Positions 13,641 to 22,898 of a stretch of DNA of 35,275 nt are shown here, piece after piece; positions within the stretch are counted from its first letter, which is position 1, and every line of letters begins with the position of its first letter. Below the pieces are notes generated by a model. That model saw only the letters and a program-made list of their open reading frames with translations. It made no database searches and was not told the origin of the DNA. The DNA is from Pseudoalteromonas sp. HM-SA03. GTDB taxonomy: Bacteria > Pseudomonadota > Gammaproteobacteria > Enterobacterales > Alteromonadaceae. Made by a program: the position numbers and the translations under genes. The stretch is from the NCBI RefSeq assembly GCF_002289345.1, contig NZ_NSDG01000089.1, positions 1 to 35,275 of the forward strand. The letters run 5' to 3'.

Positions 13641-15961
13641 TGCAAGCGTTTTTAAATCAATTGGTATACGCCATCTTTAGGCATCGCATTACCGTCGTGG
13701 CTTTTTTCGTACTGACGACGATATTTTTGGGCTTCAAAGCCACACAAATTCAGCTCGATGCGTCATTTAACAAAAATATTCCATTAAATCATGAATACAT
13801 GAAAGTGTATTTGAAGCATGAAAAGCAGTTTGGTGGTGCAAATAGTATTCTTATTTCTGTTTGTGATAAAGATGGTGACATCTTTAATGAGCCATTTTTC
13901 ACTCAGCTAAAGGCTGTGCATGATCAGCTCTATTTTATCCCTGGTGTTAATCGTCCACTAGTGAATTCAATCTTTGCACCCAGTGCGAGATTCGTTGAGG
14001 TGGTAGAGGACGGCTTTGCCGGTGGACCTATTATTCCTGCTAATTTTCAACCTACTGAACAAGGCCTAGCGGTTGTAAAGCAGAACATTGAGAAAGCAAA
14101 AGTTGTGGGTCGTATGGTTGCGAGTGATTATTCTTGTGCCATGGTAACCGCCCAGTTAATGGAAACCGACCCGCAAACCCAAGAAAAGCTTGATACCTTA
14201 GCCTTTGCGCAAAAATTAGAGTCTGAGATCCGAGCGCCTCTTAGCACTGACAAAGTGAGCATACATATTATTGGCTTTGCGAAAATGGCCGGGGACATTG
14301 CTGATGGCGCGAAAGGAGTAGTACTCTTCTTTGCGTTAGCAATTGCTTTTACCTTTATTATGGTTTGGATGTTCTGTAAGAGCTTTAAGCTTACGCTGCT
14401 TCCGATTGTTTGTTCATTTATTGCTGTGATTTGGCAGATGGGCTTACTCAGTACTTTGGGTTTTGGTGTTGATCCCATGTCTATTTTGGTGCCTTTCTTA
14501 GTTTTCGCTATTGGTGTGAGTCACGGTGTGCAAATGATCAACGCCATAGGTAAAAAGGTAGCGGAAGGGGTCAGCTGCAAAGTGGCTGCTGAAGCGAGCT
14601 TTAAAGCATTACTTATTCCAGGTGGCATTGCTCTACTTTCGGACACCGTTGGCTTCTTAACCTTACTGGCAATCGACATCGGCATTATCCGTGAGCTTGC
14701 TATTACTGCCAGTTTAGGGGTTGCGGTCATTATCTTTACCAACTTGGTGCTGCTTCCTGTGATGGCGTCGTTCTTTGAGTCCGCAAATATTAAGCGACTT
14801 GGTGATGGTAAGAATGCCAGCCATGGTATGTTTGAGGCAATGCGAGAGGCCTTGGTGAAAACCACAGACAAAAAAGTGGCCAGAGTGATTTTACTTATCA
14901 GTGCAGTATTGTTCGCATTTGGCTACTGGCAATCTGAAAAAATGCGTATTGGTGATTTACATGCTGGTGCACCGGCGTTACATGAAGATGCCAGATATAA
15001 CCAAGACACTTTCCTTATCTCAGACCGTTATGCAATTTCTTCTGATATCTTAAAGGTCATTGTAGAAGCGACACCTGCGGCTTGTACTGAGCACGATACA
15101 ATGGAGCGTATTAGTCGTTTCCAATGGCGAGTAGAAAACTTACCGAGTGTACAATCGGCTGTTTCTTTAAGCTCCGTTGCACAAGCGGTTAATGCTGGGT
15201 ACAACGAAGGTAACTTAAAGTGGCAGACGTTACCAAGAAATACCGCTTCTCTAGTCCAAGCTACCTCTCGAGTGGAGACAAGCTCAGGGCTACTTAACGG
15301 TGATTGTTCGGTGATGCCTATTATCATCTTTATGGCAGATCATAAGGCTGAATCTATCGACCATGTGATTGCGAAGATAAAAGCGTTCTCAGAAGAAGAG
15401 GGAACTGATGACGTTGCCTTTAAATTAGCATCAGGTCCAATCGGTGTGATGGCGGCAACAAACGAATCCGTTTCCGAGGCACAGGTTCCTATGATGATCT
15501 ACGTGTACGGTGCGGTGATTCTGTTGTGCCTAGCGAGCTTTAGGAGCGTGCGAGCGACTATCGCAGTGGTACTACCTTTATATGTGGTATCAACGCTGGC
15601 TCAGGCGCTTATGGTGCAGCTTGAAATCGGTTTAACGGTATCGACGTTACCGGTAATTGCTTTGGGTGTGGGAATAGGTGTCGATTACGGCATTTATATT
15701 CTATCCTCTATGATGGGACAGCTTAAGCAGGGTATGCCGTTGTCGGTTGCCTATCGAAATGCGCTTGCTGAGCGAGGCAGTGCGGTACTGTTTACTGGTA
15801 TCACATTGGCGATTGGCGTAAGCACTTGGATTTTCTCTGCGCTTAAGTTCCAGGTTGATATGGGTATCCTTTTAACCTTCATGTTCTTGGTAAATATGCT
15901 GGGTGCTGTGCTGCTTTTACCGGCAATTGGAACGCTTATCTGGTCTGACCAGAAAAAATAA
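13640..15961 (+). CDS. MMPL/RND-superfamily membrane exporter
   Basis: A 773-residue inner-membrane permease of the RND superfamily, MMPL type (COG1033-like), with two similar halves. Each half has one helix (first about residues 17-35), a large periplasmic loop and a five-helix block (about 225-385 and 620-770). In the second half, helix segment GVGIGVDYGIYI carries Asp682-Tyr683, the proton-relay pair of MmpL-type transporters. The equivalent in the first half reads FAIGVSHGVQMIN (Ser294-His295), lacking the Asp. Members move lipids and other hydrophobic molecules. The ATG overlaps the propeller gene stop by one base. It is the inner-membrane motor of the DUF1302-DUF1329-YCF48-MMPL operon. 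No clean terminator follows. Confidence 0.93.
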   Translation: MQAFLNQLVYAIFRHRITVVAFFVLTTIFLGFKATQIQLDASFNKNIPLNHEYMKVYLKHEKQFGGANSILISVCDKDGDIFNEPFFTQLKAVHDQLYFIPGVNRPLVNSIFAPSARFVEVVEDGFAGGPIIPANFQPTEQGLAVVKQNIEKAKVVGRMVASDYSCAMVTAQLMETDPQTQEKLDTLAFAQKLESEIRAPLSTDKVSIHIIGFAKMAGDIADGAKGVVLFFALAIAFTFIMVWMFCKSFKLTLLPIVCSFIAVIWQMGLLSTLGFGVDPMSILVPFLVFAIGVSHGVQMINAIGKKVAEGVSCKVAAEASFKALLIPGGIALLSDTVGFLTLLAIDIGIIRELAITASLGVAVIIFTNLVLLPVMASFFESANIKRLGDGKNASHGMFEAMREALVKTTDKKVARVILLISAVLFAFGYWQSEKMRIGDLHAGAPALHEDARYNQDTFLISDRYAISSDILKVIVEATPAACTEHDTMERISRFQWRVENLPSVQSAVSLSSVAQAVNAGYNEGNLKWQTLPRNTASLVQATSRVETSSGLLNGDCSVMPIIIFMADHKAESIDHVIAKIKAFSEEEGTDDVAFKLASGPIGVMAATNESVSEAQVPMMIYVYGAVILLCLASFRSVRATIAVVLPLYVVSTLAQALMVQLEIGLTVSTLPVIALGVGIGVDYGIYILSSMMGQLKQGMPLSVAYRNALAERGSAVLFTGITLAIGVSTWIFSALKFQVDMGILLTFMFLVNMLGAVLLLPAIGTLIWSDQKK

Positions 15962-16070
15962 TGTGAATAATTGTGCTCCTTTTTATTTGGTATTGGCGAT
16001 TTATATCTATTTTTTGTGAATAGATGAGCAAACAGCTGAAAAGCTTGAAATGTTTTCGTCAAAAAGGCTG

Positions 16071-16119
16071 TTTATTAGCGTCAGAAAGGTTAGAATTTAC
16101 CTGACTCCACGCTAATAAA
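16071..16119. repeat. Large inverted repeat upstream of gdhB
   Basis: TTTATTAGCGT (16071-16081) is exactly complementary to ACGCTAATAAA (16109-16119). Nested inside, AGGT (16087-16090) pairs with ACCT (16099-16102). The 49-base element lies in the 211-base gap between the MMPL and gdhB genes, 54 bases before the gdhB start. It lacks a T tract, so it is not a standard terminator. Operator, leader RNA structure and terminator for the MMPL operon all remain possible. Confidence 0.6.
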
Positions 16120-16172
16120 TGGCTGTACAAATAATCTACCGTTCAAAGGTGGTATAGATTAAGGAACACATA

Positions 16173-19100
16173 ATGACACAAAATGAAGGCACAGCTTCTG
16201 TTATCCTAGATAACGTCTGCAAGCTTATCCATAAAAAAGTCCATGCTGACAAAGTGTCACTTGTCGAAACGTTTGCCAAAACCTTGTACAGCAACATGTC
16301 TAAAGAGGATTTGGCACATCGTAACGACAGTGACTTATACGGCGCAGCATTGAGCCTTTGGAATGCCCTTGATAAAAACAAGTCTGACGATGCCGTCATT
16401 CGCGTTTTTAATCCTGAGGTTGCAAAGGATGGATGGCAATCATCGCATACGATTGTCGAGATAATCGCTAAAGATATGCCGTTTTTGGTTGATTCAGTGC
16501 GCATGGCGATGAATCGCAAAAACATAGTCTCTCACCTATTACTTCATTCTCCACTTAAGTTACAAAGAAACGATGCCGGTGCAATCACCGCAGTTTCTAA
16601 CTTAAAAGCAGAACAAGAATCTACGTCTACTAAGACCGTATTCTTTATCGAAATCGACAGGCAAACAGATGATTCGGTGATCGCTGATTTTACAGCTGAG
16701 CTTGAATCTGTCTTAAATGATGTTTCTGTTGCGGTTGCTGATTGGCTACCAATTCGTGATAAGTTGGTGGGCGTAAGTAAAGAGCTGCCGACCCGTCATT
16801 ATAGTTGTTCAAAAGAAGAAGTTGCTGAAGCCGTCGAGTTTTTAGACTGGCTGGTTAGCGACAACTTTACCTTTATGGGCTATCGCCAATATGATTTGAC
16901 TCCAGTTCAAGGTGACTATGAGCTGAAGCCAGTTGAAGGCACAAGTCTCGGCCTGATGAAGAACTCTGGTGACGATCACAGCCGTTTATTGTCTGAACTG
17001 CCTGAAGTTGCGCGCAAAGAGGCACGCAGTAACAACTTGTTGATCTTAACTAAGACAAACTCACTTTCACGCGTTCATAGACCAGCGTATATCGACTATG
17101 TTGGTATCAAGCGTTTTGATGATGAAGGTAACGTGATTGGTGAGGACCGTTTCATTGGCTTGTTCTCTTCTAGCTTCTACAACAACAGTGCGGTAGATGT
17201 TCCGGTACTTAAGAGTAAAATTAACCGTATTATGGAGCAATGTGACTTTGCTAAAGGCACACATGCATACAAGGCGGTACTCAATATTCTTGAAACCTAT
17301 CCACGTGATGAGTTAGTACAGGCACGCGAAAGCGAGCTACTTGAAGTGGCAATGGGCGTTCTACAAACTCAAGAGCGTGACATGTGTCGCTTATTTGTGC
17401 GTAAGGATGTGTATGGTCGTTTCTTCTCTTGTATGGTTTATGTGCCAAGAGAGAGATACAACACAGCGTTACGCCGTGAAACTCAACAACTGCTAGGCCG
17501 TGCATTTAAGTCTAGCGACAAAGTAGAGTTCACCACCTTTTTCTCTGAATCAACACTAGCGCGTACGCATTACATCGTGCGTGTTGATGACAACAACATA
17601 GATTACAACGTGAAAGAAATCGAAAATAACTTGGTAGAAGCCGCTCGTACTTGGGAAGACAAGTTACAATCTGCACTTCTTGAAAGAACGGGTGAGTCTC
17701 GTGGTAACGAGTTAAACCGTAAATATACGAATGCCTTCCAGTCTGCTTATAAAGACCAAGTGTTGCCGAGTGCAGCAGTAGTAGACATTGAGAAGCTAGA
17801 GCAACTAAACGAAGATAACAAACTTGAGATGCTGTTCTACAGACCTCAGGAAGAAGCAACGTCGCAGCTTGTTCGTTTGAGTCTGTTCCATAAAGCAGAG
17901 CCAATTCACCTATCAGACGTGATGCCAATGCTTGAGAACTTTGGCCTACGTGTTATTGGTGAAACTCCGTACGCCGTGAAGACGACTGATGGTCAAGTAA
18001 ACTGGATCATGGATTTCTCTATGCTTATTGACAGCAAAGGGATCACTGATTTTGATAAAGTATCAGCACGTTTCCGCGCAGCATTGACTAATGTGTGGAA
18101 TAACCGCCTAGAAAACGATGGTTTCAACCGTTTAGTGTTATTAGGTGGTCTAACTGGTCGTGAAGCATCTATCTTACGCGCATATGCTAAATACATGCGC
18201 CAAATTGGTGTGACGTTCTCGCAATCTTACATCGAAAATACATTTGACCGTTACCCGCACATTGCAGCGATGATCGTTGATCTATTCGTGAAGAAGTTTG
18301 CACCGAAGAAAGTGGCCACTGAAAAGGCACTTCAGAAGGTTGTTGATGCTATCTACCTAGAACTTGAAAACGTAGCGAATCTAGATGATGACCGTATCAT
18401 TCGTTTGTACGTTGATATGATCAATGCAACACTGCGTACTAACTTCTATCAAAAAGAAGCTGATGGCACGAATAAGTCGTATACGTCATTCAAGATCCAG
18501 CCAAGTGCAGTGCCAGATATGCCATTGCCATTACCAGCGTTTGAAATCTTCGTATACTCTCCACGCGTAGAAGGTGTTCACTTACGTGGCGGTAAAGTGG
18601 CTCGTGGTGGCCTACGTTGGTCAGACCGTCGTGAAGATTTCCGCACAGAAGTACTTGGCTTAGTTAAAGCACAGCAGGTTAAGAATACGGTTATCGTACC
18701 TGTGGGCTCTAAAGGTGGTTTTGTTTGTAAACAACTTCCAACTGAACGTGAAGCGTTCTTCAAAGAAGGCCAAGAGTGTTACAAGATCTTCATCCGTGGT
18801 CTACTAGACATCACAGATAACATCGTACATGGTGACATTGTGCCGCCAGTGGATGTTGTACGTCACGACGAAGACGACCCATACCTAGTTGTTGCAGCGG
18901 ACAAAGGGACTGCGACTTTCTCTGATATTGCAAATGGTATCGCTGAGTCTTATAACTTCTGGCTTGGTGACGCTTTCGCGTCAGGTGGTTCAGTTGGTTA
19001 CGACCACAAGAAGATGGGGATTACTGCTAAAGGCGGTTGGGAATCGGTTAAGCGTCACTTCCGTGAAATGGACGTTGACTGTCAAACAACGGATTTCACA

Positions 19101-21011
19101 GCGGTTGGTATCGGTGACATGGGTGGTGACGTATTTGGTAACGGGATGCTGCTATCTAAGCACATTCGCTTACAAGCGGCATTTAACCACATGCACATCT
19201 TTATCGATCCAAACCCAGATGCGGCAAGCTCATATGTAGAGCGTGAGCGTCTATTTAATCTGCCACGTTCAAGCTGGGAAGATTATAATAAGGATCTAAT
19301 TTCTGAGGGCGGTGGTATTTTCTCTCGTGCGGCGAAAGCAATTACGCTAAGCGCTGAAATGAAGAAGATGATAGGCACTAAGAAGTCGAGCATGACACCA
19401 AATGAGTTGATCAAAGCATTGTTGAAGATGCCGGTTGATTTACTTTGGAACGGTGGTATCGGTACTTACATTAAGTCTAAATCTGAAACTGACGCTGAAG
19501 TAGGCGACCGTGCAAACGACGCGCTACGTATCAACGGTGGTGAGCTTGGAGCGAAGATCTTTGGTGAAGGTGGTAACTTAGGTGCTACTCAGCTAGGTCG
19601 TATCGAGTTTGCTTCAAACGGCGGTCGTATCAACACCGACTTTATCGACAACGTAGGTGGTGTTGCCTGTTCGGATAATGAAGTTAATATCAAGATCCTA
19701 CTTAACGGCCTAGTTGCTGAAGGTGAATTGACGAATAAGCAGCGTAACGAATTACTGTATTCAATGACTGATGAAGTATCAGAATTGGTACTGAAAGATT
19801 GTTACCGCCAAACGCACACGCTGTCGATTACTAAGTCTAAAGGTCCTGCAACGCTGAAAGAAAAAGTACGCTTTATTCATGCACTTGAAAAAGACGGCAA
19901 GTTAAATCGTGCAATCGAATTCTTACCAACTGATGAAGAGCTAGCAGAGCGTGCGGCGGCAGGTAAAGACCTAACGCGTCCTGAGCTATCGGTGTTAGTT
20001 TCTTACTCTAAGATGGTATTAAAAGAGACATTAGTTGTTGATGAGATCTCAGAAAATCCATACTACCGTCAGTTGCTAGTGAACTCGTTCCCAGCACCAC
20101 TGCGCGAGCGCTTCAATGCTGCGATGGATAATCACCCGCTACGTAAAGAGATCATTGCAACGAAACTTGCAAACAATATCGTTAACGATATGGGTCTAAA
20201 CTTCATGGTTCGTATGCACGAAGAGACAGGTGCAACGGACGCAGAAATTGCGGTTTGTTACTCAATTGCAAGTGCAATCTTTGAAATGAAGGAAACGTGG
20301 TCAGCGATTTCTGCGCTAGATAATAAGATCCCAGCGGCAGTTCAAACGGAAATGCTATATCAATTACGTCGTACGGTTCGCCGTTCAACACGTTGGTTCT
20401 TGCGCCACCGTGACAAGTCTCAAACTATCGAGCAAACCATCGCGTTCTTTGCACCAACATTTAAAGATTTAAGTGCAAATCTACACAACTACATGGTTGC
20501 AAATGAAAGCGAGCAGATCGTTGATAAAGCACGTGATCTTGAATCTCAAGGTGTGCCAGCTGAGATTGCACTGCGTATCGTGTCACTTTCAAGCTTGTTC
20601 TCGGTCATGGACTTAGCGGAAGTTGCACATAGCTCAGGTCGTAAGATCGGTGTTGTGTCTAATACCTACTTCACACTTGGTGCAAACATGGGCCTACATT
20701 GGTTCCTTGACCAAATCACGGCTCAACCTGTTGCAAACCACTGGCAGGCGCTTGCTCGTGCTTCATATCGTGAAGAGCTGGATTGGCAACAGCGTTCATT
20801 GTCAGAGGTTGTGTTAAACAGCTTCGCTGGTGATGACAGTGATATCAATGAACAGATTGAACAGTGGATGGATAAGCAAGCAGGCTTATTACACCGTTGG
20901 CAGCAAATGTTAACTGAGTTTAAGACGTCGCAAAGCCATGACTTTGCTAAGTTCTCAGTTGCACTTCGTGAGCTAATGTTACTAAGCCACAACTGCGATA
21001 CTTCCAAATAA
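16173..21011 (+). CDS. gdhB: NAD-specific glutamate dehydrogenase, large (180 kDa) class
   Basis: Catabolic NAD-dependent oxidative deamination of glutamate to 2-oxoglutarate and ammonium, feeding glutamate and amino acids into the TCA cycle. The 1612-residue length matches the GDH-180 class of proteobacteria and Streptomyces. The long N-terminal part (about 1-700) contains ACT-like regulatory regions. The catalytic part has GGKVARGGLRWSDRREDFR (about 806-824), KAQQVKN (832-838) and VGSKGGF (844-850, with the candidate substrate Lys847). The dinucleotide-binding loop GIGDMGGDVFGN covers 979-990. A helical C-terminal domain follows. AAGGA lies before ATG 16173. The gene stands alone, with a strong terminator after it and a large inverted repeat before it. 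The symbol gdhB follows usage for this class in Pseudomonas. Confidence 0.96.
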   Translation: MTQNEGTASVILDNVCKLIHKKVHADKVSLVETFAKTLYSNMSKEDLAHRNDSDLYGAALSLWNALDKNKSDDAVIRVFNPEVAKDGWQSSHTIVEIIAKDMPFLVDSVRMAMNRKNIVSHLLLHSPLKLQRNDAGAITAVSNLKAEQESTSTKTVFFIEIDRQTDDSVIADFTAELESVLNDVSVAVADWLPIRDKLVGVSKELPTRHYSCSKEEVAEAVEFLDWLVSDNFTFMGYRQYDLTPVQGDYELKPVEGTSLGLMKNSGDDHSRLLSELPEVARKEARSNNLLILTKTNSLSRVHRPAYIDYVGIKRFDDEGNVIGEDRFIGLFSSSFYNNSAVDVPVLKSKINRIMEQCDFAKGTHAYKAVLNILETYPRDELVQARESELLEVAMGVLQTQERDMCRLFVRKDVYGRFFSCMVYVPRERYNTALRRETQQLLGRAFKSSDKVEFTTFFSESTLARTHYIVRVDDNNIDYNVKEIENNLVEAARTWEDKLQSALLERTGESRGNELNRKYTNAFQSAYKDQVLPSAAVVDIEKLEQLNEDNKLEMLFYRPQEEATSQLVRLSLFHKAEPIHLSDVMPMLENFGLRVIGETPYAVKTTDGQVNWIMDFSMLIDSKGITDFDKVSARFRAALTNVWNNRLENDGFNRLVLLGGLTGREASILRAYAKYMRQIGVTFSQSYIENTFDRYPHIAAMIVDLFVKKFAPKKVATEKALQKVVDAIYLELENVANLDDDRIIRLYVDMINATLRTNFYQKEADGTNKSYTSFKIQPSAVPDMPLPLPAFEIFVYSPRVEGVHLRGGKVARGGLRWSDRREDFRTEVLGLVKAQQVKNTVIVPVGSKGGFVCKQLPTEREAFFKEGQECYKIFIRGLLDITDNIVHGDIVPPVDVVRHDEDDPYLVVAADKGTATFSDIANGIAESYNFWLGDAFASGGSVGYDHKKMGITAKGGWESVKRHFREMDVDCQTTDFTAVGIGDMGGDVFGNGMLLSKHIRLQAAFNHMHIFIDPNPDAASSYVERERLFNLPRSSWEDYNKDLISEGGGIFSRAAKAITLSAEMKKMIGTKKSSMTPNELIKALLKMPVDLLWNGGIGTYIKSKSETDAEVGDRANDALRINGGELGAKIFGEGGNLGATQLGRIEFASNGGRINTDFIDNVGGVACSDNEVNIKILLNGLVAEGELTNKQRNELLYSMTDEVSELVLKDCYRQTHTLSITKSKGPATLKEKVRFIHALEKDGKLNRAIEFLPTDEELAERAAAGKDLTRPELSVLVSYSKMVLKETLVVDEISENPYYRQLLVNSFPAPLRERFNAAMDNHPLRKEIIATKLANNIVNDMGLNFMVRMHEETGATDAEIAVCYSIASAIFEMKETWSAISALDNKIPAAVQTEMLYQLRRTVRRSTRWFLRHRDKSQTIEQTIAFFAPTFKDLSANLHNYMVANESEQIVDKARDLESQGVPAEIALRIVSLSSLFSVMDLAEVAHSSGRKIGVVSNTYFTLGANMGLHWFLDQITAQPVANHWQALARASYREELDWQQRSLSEVVLNSFAGDDSDINEQIEQWMDKQAGLLHRWQQMLTEFKTSQSHDFAKFSVALRELMLLSHNCDTSK

Positions 21012-21026
21012 TCTAGAAATCGCTAC

Positions 21027-21057
21027 AATACCCCAGCTTTGACTGGGGTATTTTTTT
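21027..21057 (+). terminator. Terminator after gdhB
   Basis: AATACCCCAG (21027-21036) pairs with CTGGGGTATT (21043-21052) around a six-base loop, with seven T residues at 21051-21057. It is a textbook intrinsic terminator 15 bases after the gdhB stop. A small perfect palindrome, ATGCCA-T-TGGCAT (21063-21075), and two copies of TTTAGCTAA (21082-21090 and 21108-21116) lie between it and pyrD, where the pyrD promoter must be. I could not assign its -35 and -10. Confidence 0.93.
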
Positions 21058-21148
21058 GTCTAATGCCATTGGCATAATCCATTTAGCTAAAGTTACGCTT
21101 GGGTAATTTTAGCTAAGTTGATTACGTTACCAATACTGAGGAGCTACC

Positions 21149-22159
21149 ATGTTTTACGATCTTGCGCGTCGTTTTATGTTTAATAAAGATGCGGAGTGGG
21201 CACACGATTTTGCCCTAAGCAACCTGCGCCGCTTTGCGAATACGCCAATGAGCCTTGCATGGTCTCAATCAGTTCAAGACAAACCAGTTAATTTTCTAGG
21301 GTTAGAGTTTAAAAATCCAGTCGGGTTGGCCGCCGGTCTTGATAAAAATGCTGAGTGTATCGAAGCATTTGCGCAAATGGGTTTTGGTTTCATTGAAGTG
21401 GGAACTGTCACGCCAAGACCACAAGCGGGCAACGACAAGCCTCGGATCTTTCGTCTACCTGAAGCAAATGCGATTATTAATCGCATGGGGTTCAATAACA
21501 AGGGCGTCGATTACCTAGTCAACAATGTAAAAGCAGCAAAATACGATGGGATCCTTGGGATCAACATTGGCAAAAATAAAGATACACCGAATGAACAAGG
21601 TAAAGATGACTACATTCACGGTATGAGAAAAGTATTTGAGCATGCCTCATATATCACCGTGAATATCTCTTCACCAAATACACCGGGTCTGAGAGATCTA
21701 CAATATGGCGAGGCGCTAGATGATCTATTGCAAAGCCTGAAAAATGAACAGATGGATCTGATCGCCAAGCATAACAAGTCAGTGCCTATGTTAGTAAAGA
21801 TCGCACCAGATGTTGATGGCGTTCAGTTAACCCAGATCGCAGAATCGTTAGTTAATAATCGTATTGATGGTGTTATTGCAACTAATACAACATTAGCCCG
21901 TGATGCGGTAGAAAACCTAGAGCACGGTAATGAAGCAGGCGGTTTGTCTGGAAGACCTGTTCGTGAAAAATCGACGCATGTTGTCAGCGAATTGAAGCGT
22001 ATTACCGACGATAAGCTACCAATCATCGGTGTAGGTGGTATTGACAGTGCGGAATCTGCAAAAGAGAAATTTTCAGCTGGTGCAGATTTAGTACAAGTCT
22101 ACACAGGCTTTATTTATGAAGGGCCTGCACTTGTTAAAAAGATCGTTTCGTCCTTATAA
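21149..22159 (+). CDS. pyrD: Dihydroorotate dehydrogenase (quinone), class 2
   Basis: Fourth step of de novo pyrimidine synthesis: oxidises dihydroorotate to orotate with FMN and passes electrons to membrane quinone. At 336 residues it is the same size as E. coli PyrD. It has the N-terminal amphipathic extension that defines class 2 enzymes ([20 protein letters not shown]), giving peripheral inner-membrane attachment. The catalytic base is Ser175 in [11 protein letters not shown], exactly the E. coli position. Other FMN-barrel motifs are [30 protein letters not shown] and [18 protein letters not shown] 21149 has GAGGAG at 21138-21143. It lies upstream of zapC, as in enterobacteria. The stop codon sits within the perfect palindrome TCCTTATAAGGA (22151-22162). 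Confidence 0.98.
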   Translation: MFYDLARRFMFNKDAEWAHDFALSNLRRFANTPMSLAWSQSVQDKPVNFLGLEFKNPVGLAAGLDKNAECIEAFAQMGFGFIEVGTVTPRPQAGNDKPRIFRLPEANAIINRMGFNNKGVDYLVNNVKAAKYDGILGINIGKNKDTPNEQGKDDYIHGMRKVFEHASYITVNISSPNTPGLRDLQYGEALDDLLQSLKNEQMDLIAKHNKSVPMLVKIAPDVDGVQLTQIAESLVNNRIDGVIATNTTLARDAVENLEHGNEAGGLSGRPVREKSTHVVSELKRITDDKLPIIGVGGIDSAESAKEKFSAGADLVQVYTGFIYEGPALVKKIVSSL

Positions 22160-22280
22160 GGATCGGTCATATAACCAAATGATCCAAAACAAAACGTTAT
22201 TATAAAAAATTTCATCATTGCGTTTTTCGCGTTATACTCCCACTTACTAGTTGAGCTAATTGGTTGGTGGGAGAGAAGTT

Positions 22281-22808
22281 TTGCAAGCTTCAAAAGAGTG
22301 GCAATGGATCCGCTGCACAGAAAGGAACAGGTTGTTAATTGATTTGGGTGACGAGCTTCAGCTTTGCACGCCTTTTCGTTTGCGAAACCTTACTGAAGAC
22401 TCAACCGCTAATCCCAATTTTAGTCTCAGCGAAGCTGAATTTTATCAGAGTGTATTTTCCTACCTTTGCGGTTTTGGTGTTTGGAATGAGCCCAGATGCT
22501 GCCAAATCGCTTTAAATGCAACTGCGGCAAAGTTTCATCTGCAACCGATGCAAGCAAAAAGCTGGTTTTTTAAGCCATATTTTGGTGGTGAACCTGTGAG
22601 TGAGGCGGTTGTGTGTTTAAATTCCAAAGTAAGCCACGGCGAGTTTCTAATTATCGAGCATGATGGTCAGTCAAGTCTTTGTTTAAGCTTGAACGAGCAA
22701 TTTATTCTTGATGAGGGAATAGAGCTTGAACAATTTCAAGCGATAAAAGTACTGAATGATCGGTTAGCGCCTCTTGTGTTAACACACCGAGTTCATCAAA
22801 GCGCATAG
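22281..22808 (+). CDS. zapC: Cell division protein ZapC
   Basis: FtsZ-ring-associated protein that bundles and stabilises FtsZ polymers at midcell. The 175-residue protein matches E. coli ZapC in layout: EWQWIRCTERNRLLIDLGDEL at the N-terminus, ALNATAAKFHLQPMQAKSWFF in the middle, and SSLCLSLNEQFIL and IKVLNDRLAPLV near the end. I place the start at TTG 22281 (MQASKEWQW) because GGGAGAG at 22269-22275 is the only ribosome binding site. An in-frame TTG at 22260 would extend it by seven residues but would put that site inside the gene. The pyrD-zapC neighbourhood is conserved in gammaproteobacteria. A -10-like TATACT (22233-22238) lies upstream without a good -35, so it may have its own weak promoter. 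Confidence 0.9.
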   Translation: MQASKEWQWIRCTERNRLLIDLGDELQLCTPFRLRNLTEDSTANPNFSLSEAEFYQSVFSYLCGFGVWNEPRCCQIALNATAAKFHLQPMQAKSWFFKPYFGGEPVSEAVVCLNSKVSHGEFLIIEHDGQSSLCLSLNEQFILDEGIELEQFQAIKVLNDRLAPLVLTHRVHQSA

Positions 22809-22898
22809 CCAATTTCATCCCATCGTTTTATTGACCAGCAATTATTTCCTGTATTAACCTGTACCTAATTTGAATTGTTTGCTGATCGAGGGATTAGA

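Noticed and set aside
14128..14871. Two 116-codon minus-strand frames within the MMPL gene
   Set aside because: They mirror conserved membrane-helix codons of the permease; the translated products look like reverse-complement artefacts rather than proteins.
17530..17928. 132-codon open frame on the minus strand inside gdhB
   Set aside because: It lies wholly within a well-supported glutamate dehydrogenase gene, its translation has no recognisable domain, and no independent start signals are seen. It is an antisense shadow.
18889..19239. 116-codon plus-strand frame within gdhB
   Set aside because: It is an out-of-frame overlap with the most conserved part of the dehydrogenase and lacks a ribosome binding site.
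21061..21148. PyrD promoter from TTGGCA or TTGGGT -35-like sequences
   Set aside because: None of the possible -35 elements has a fair -10 at 16-18 bases, so no promoter was assigned in spite of the repeated TTTAGCTAA motifs.
22151..22185. Palindrome TCCTTATAAGGA and GGATC/GATCC pair after pyrD as a terminator
   Set aside because: The paired segments are short and no T tract follows, so I do not call a terminator. Readthrough into zapC is possible.
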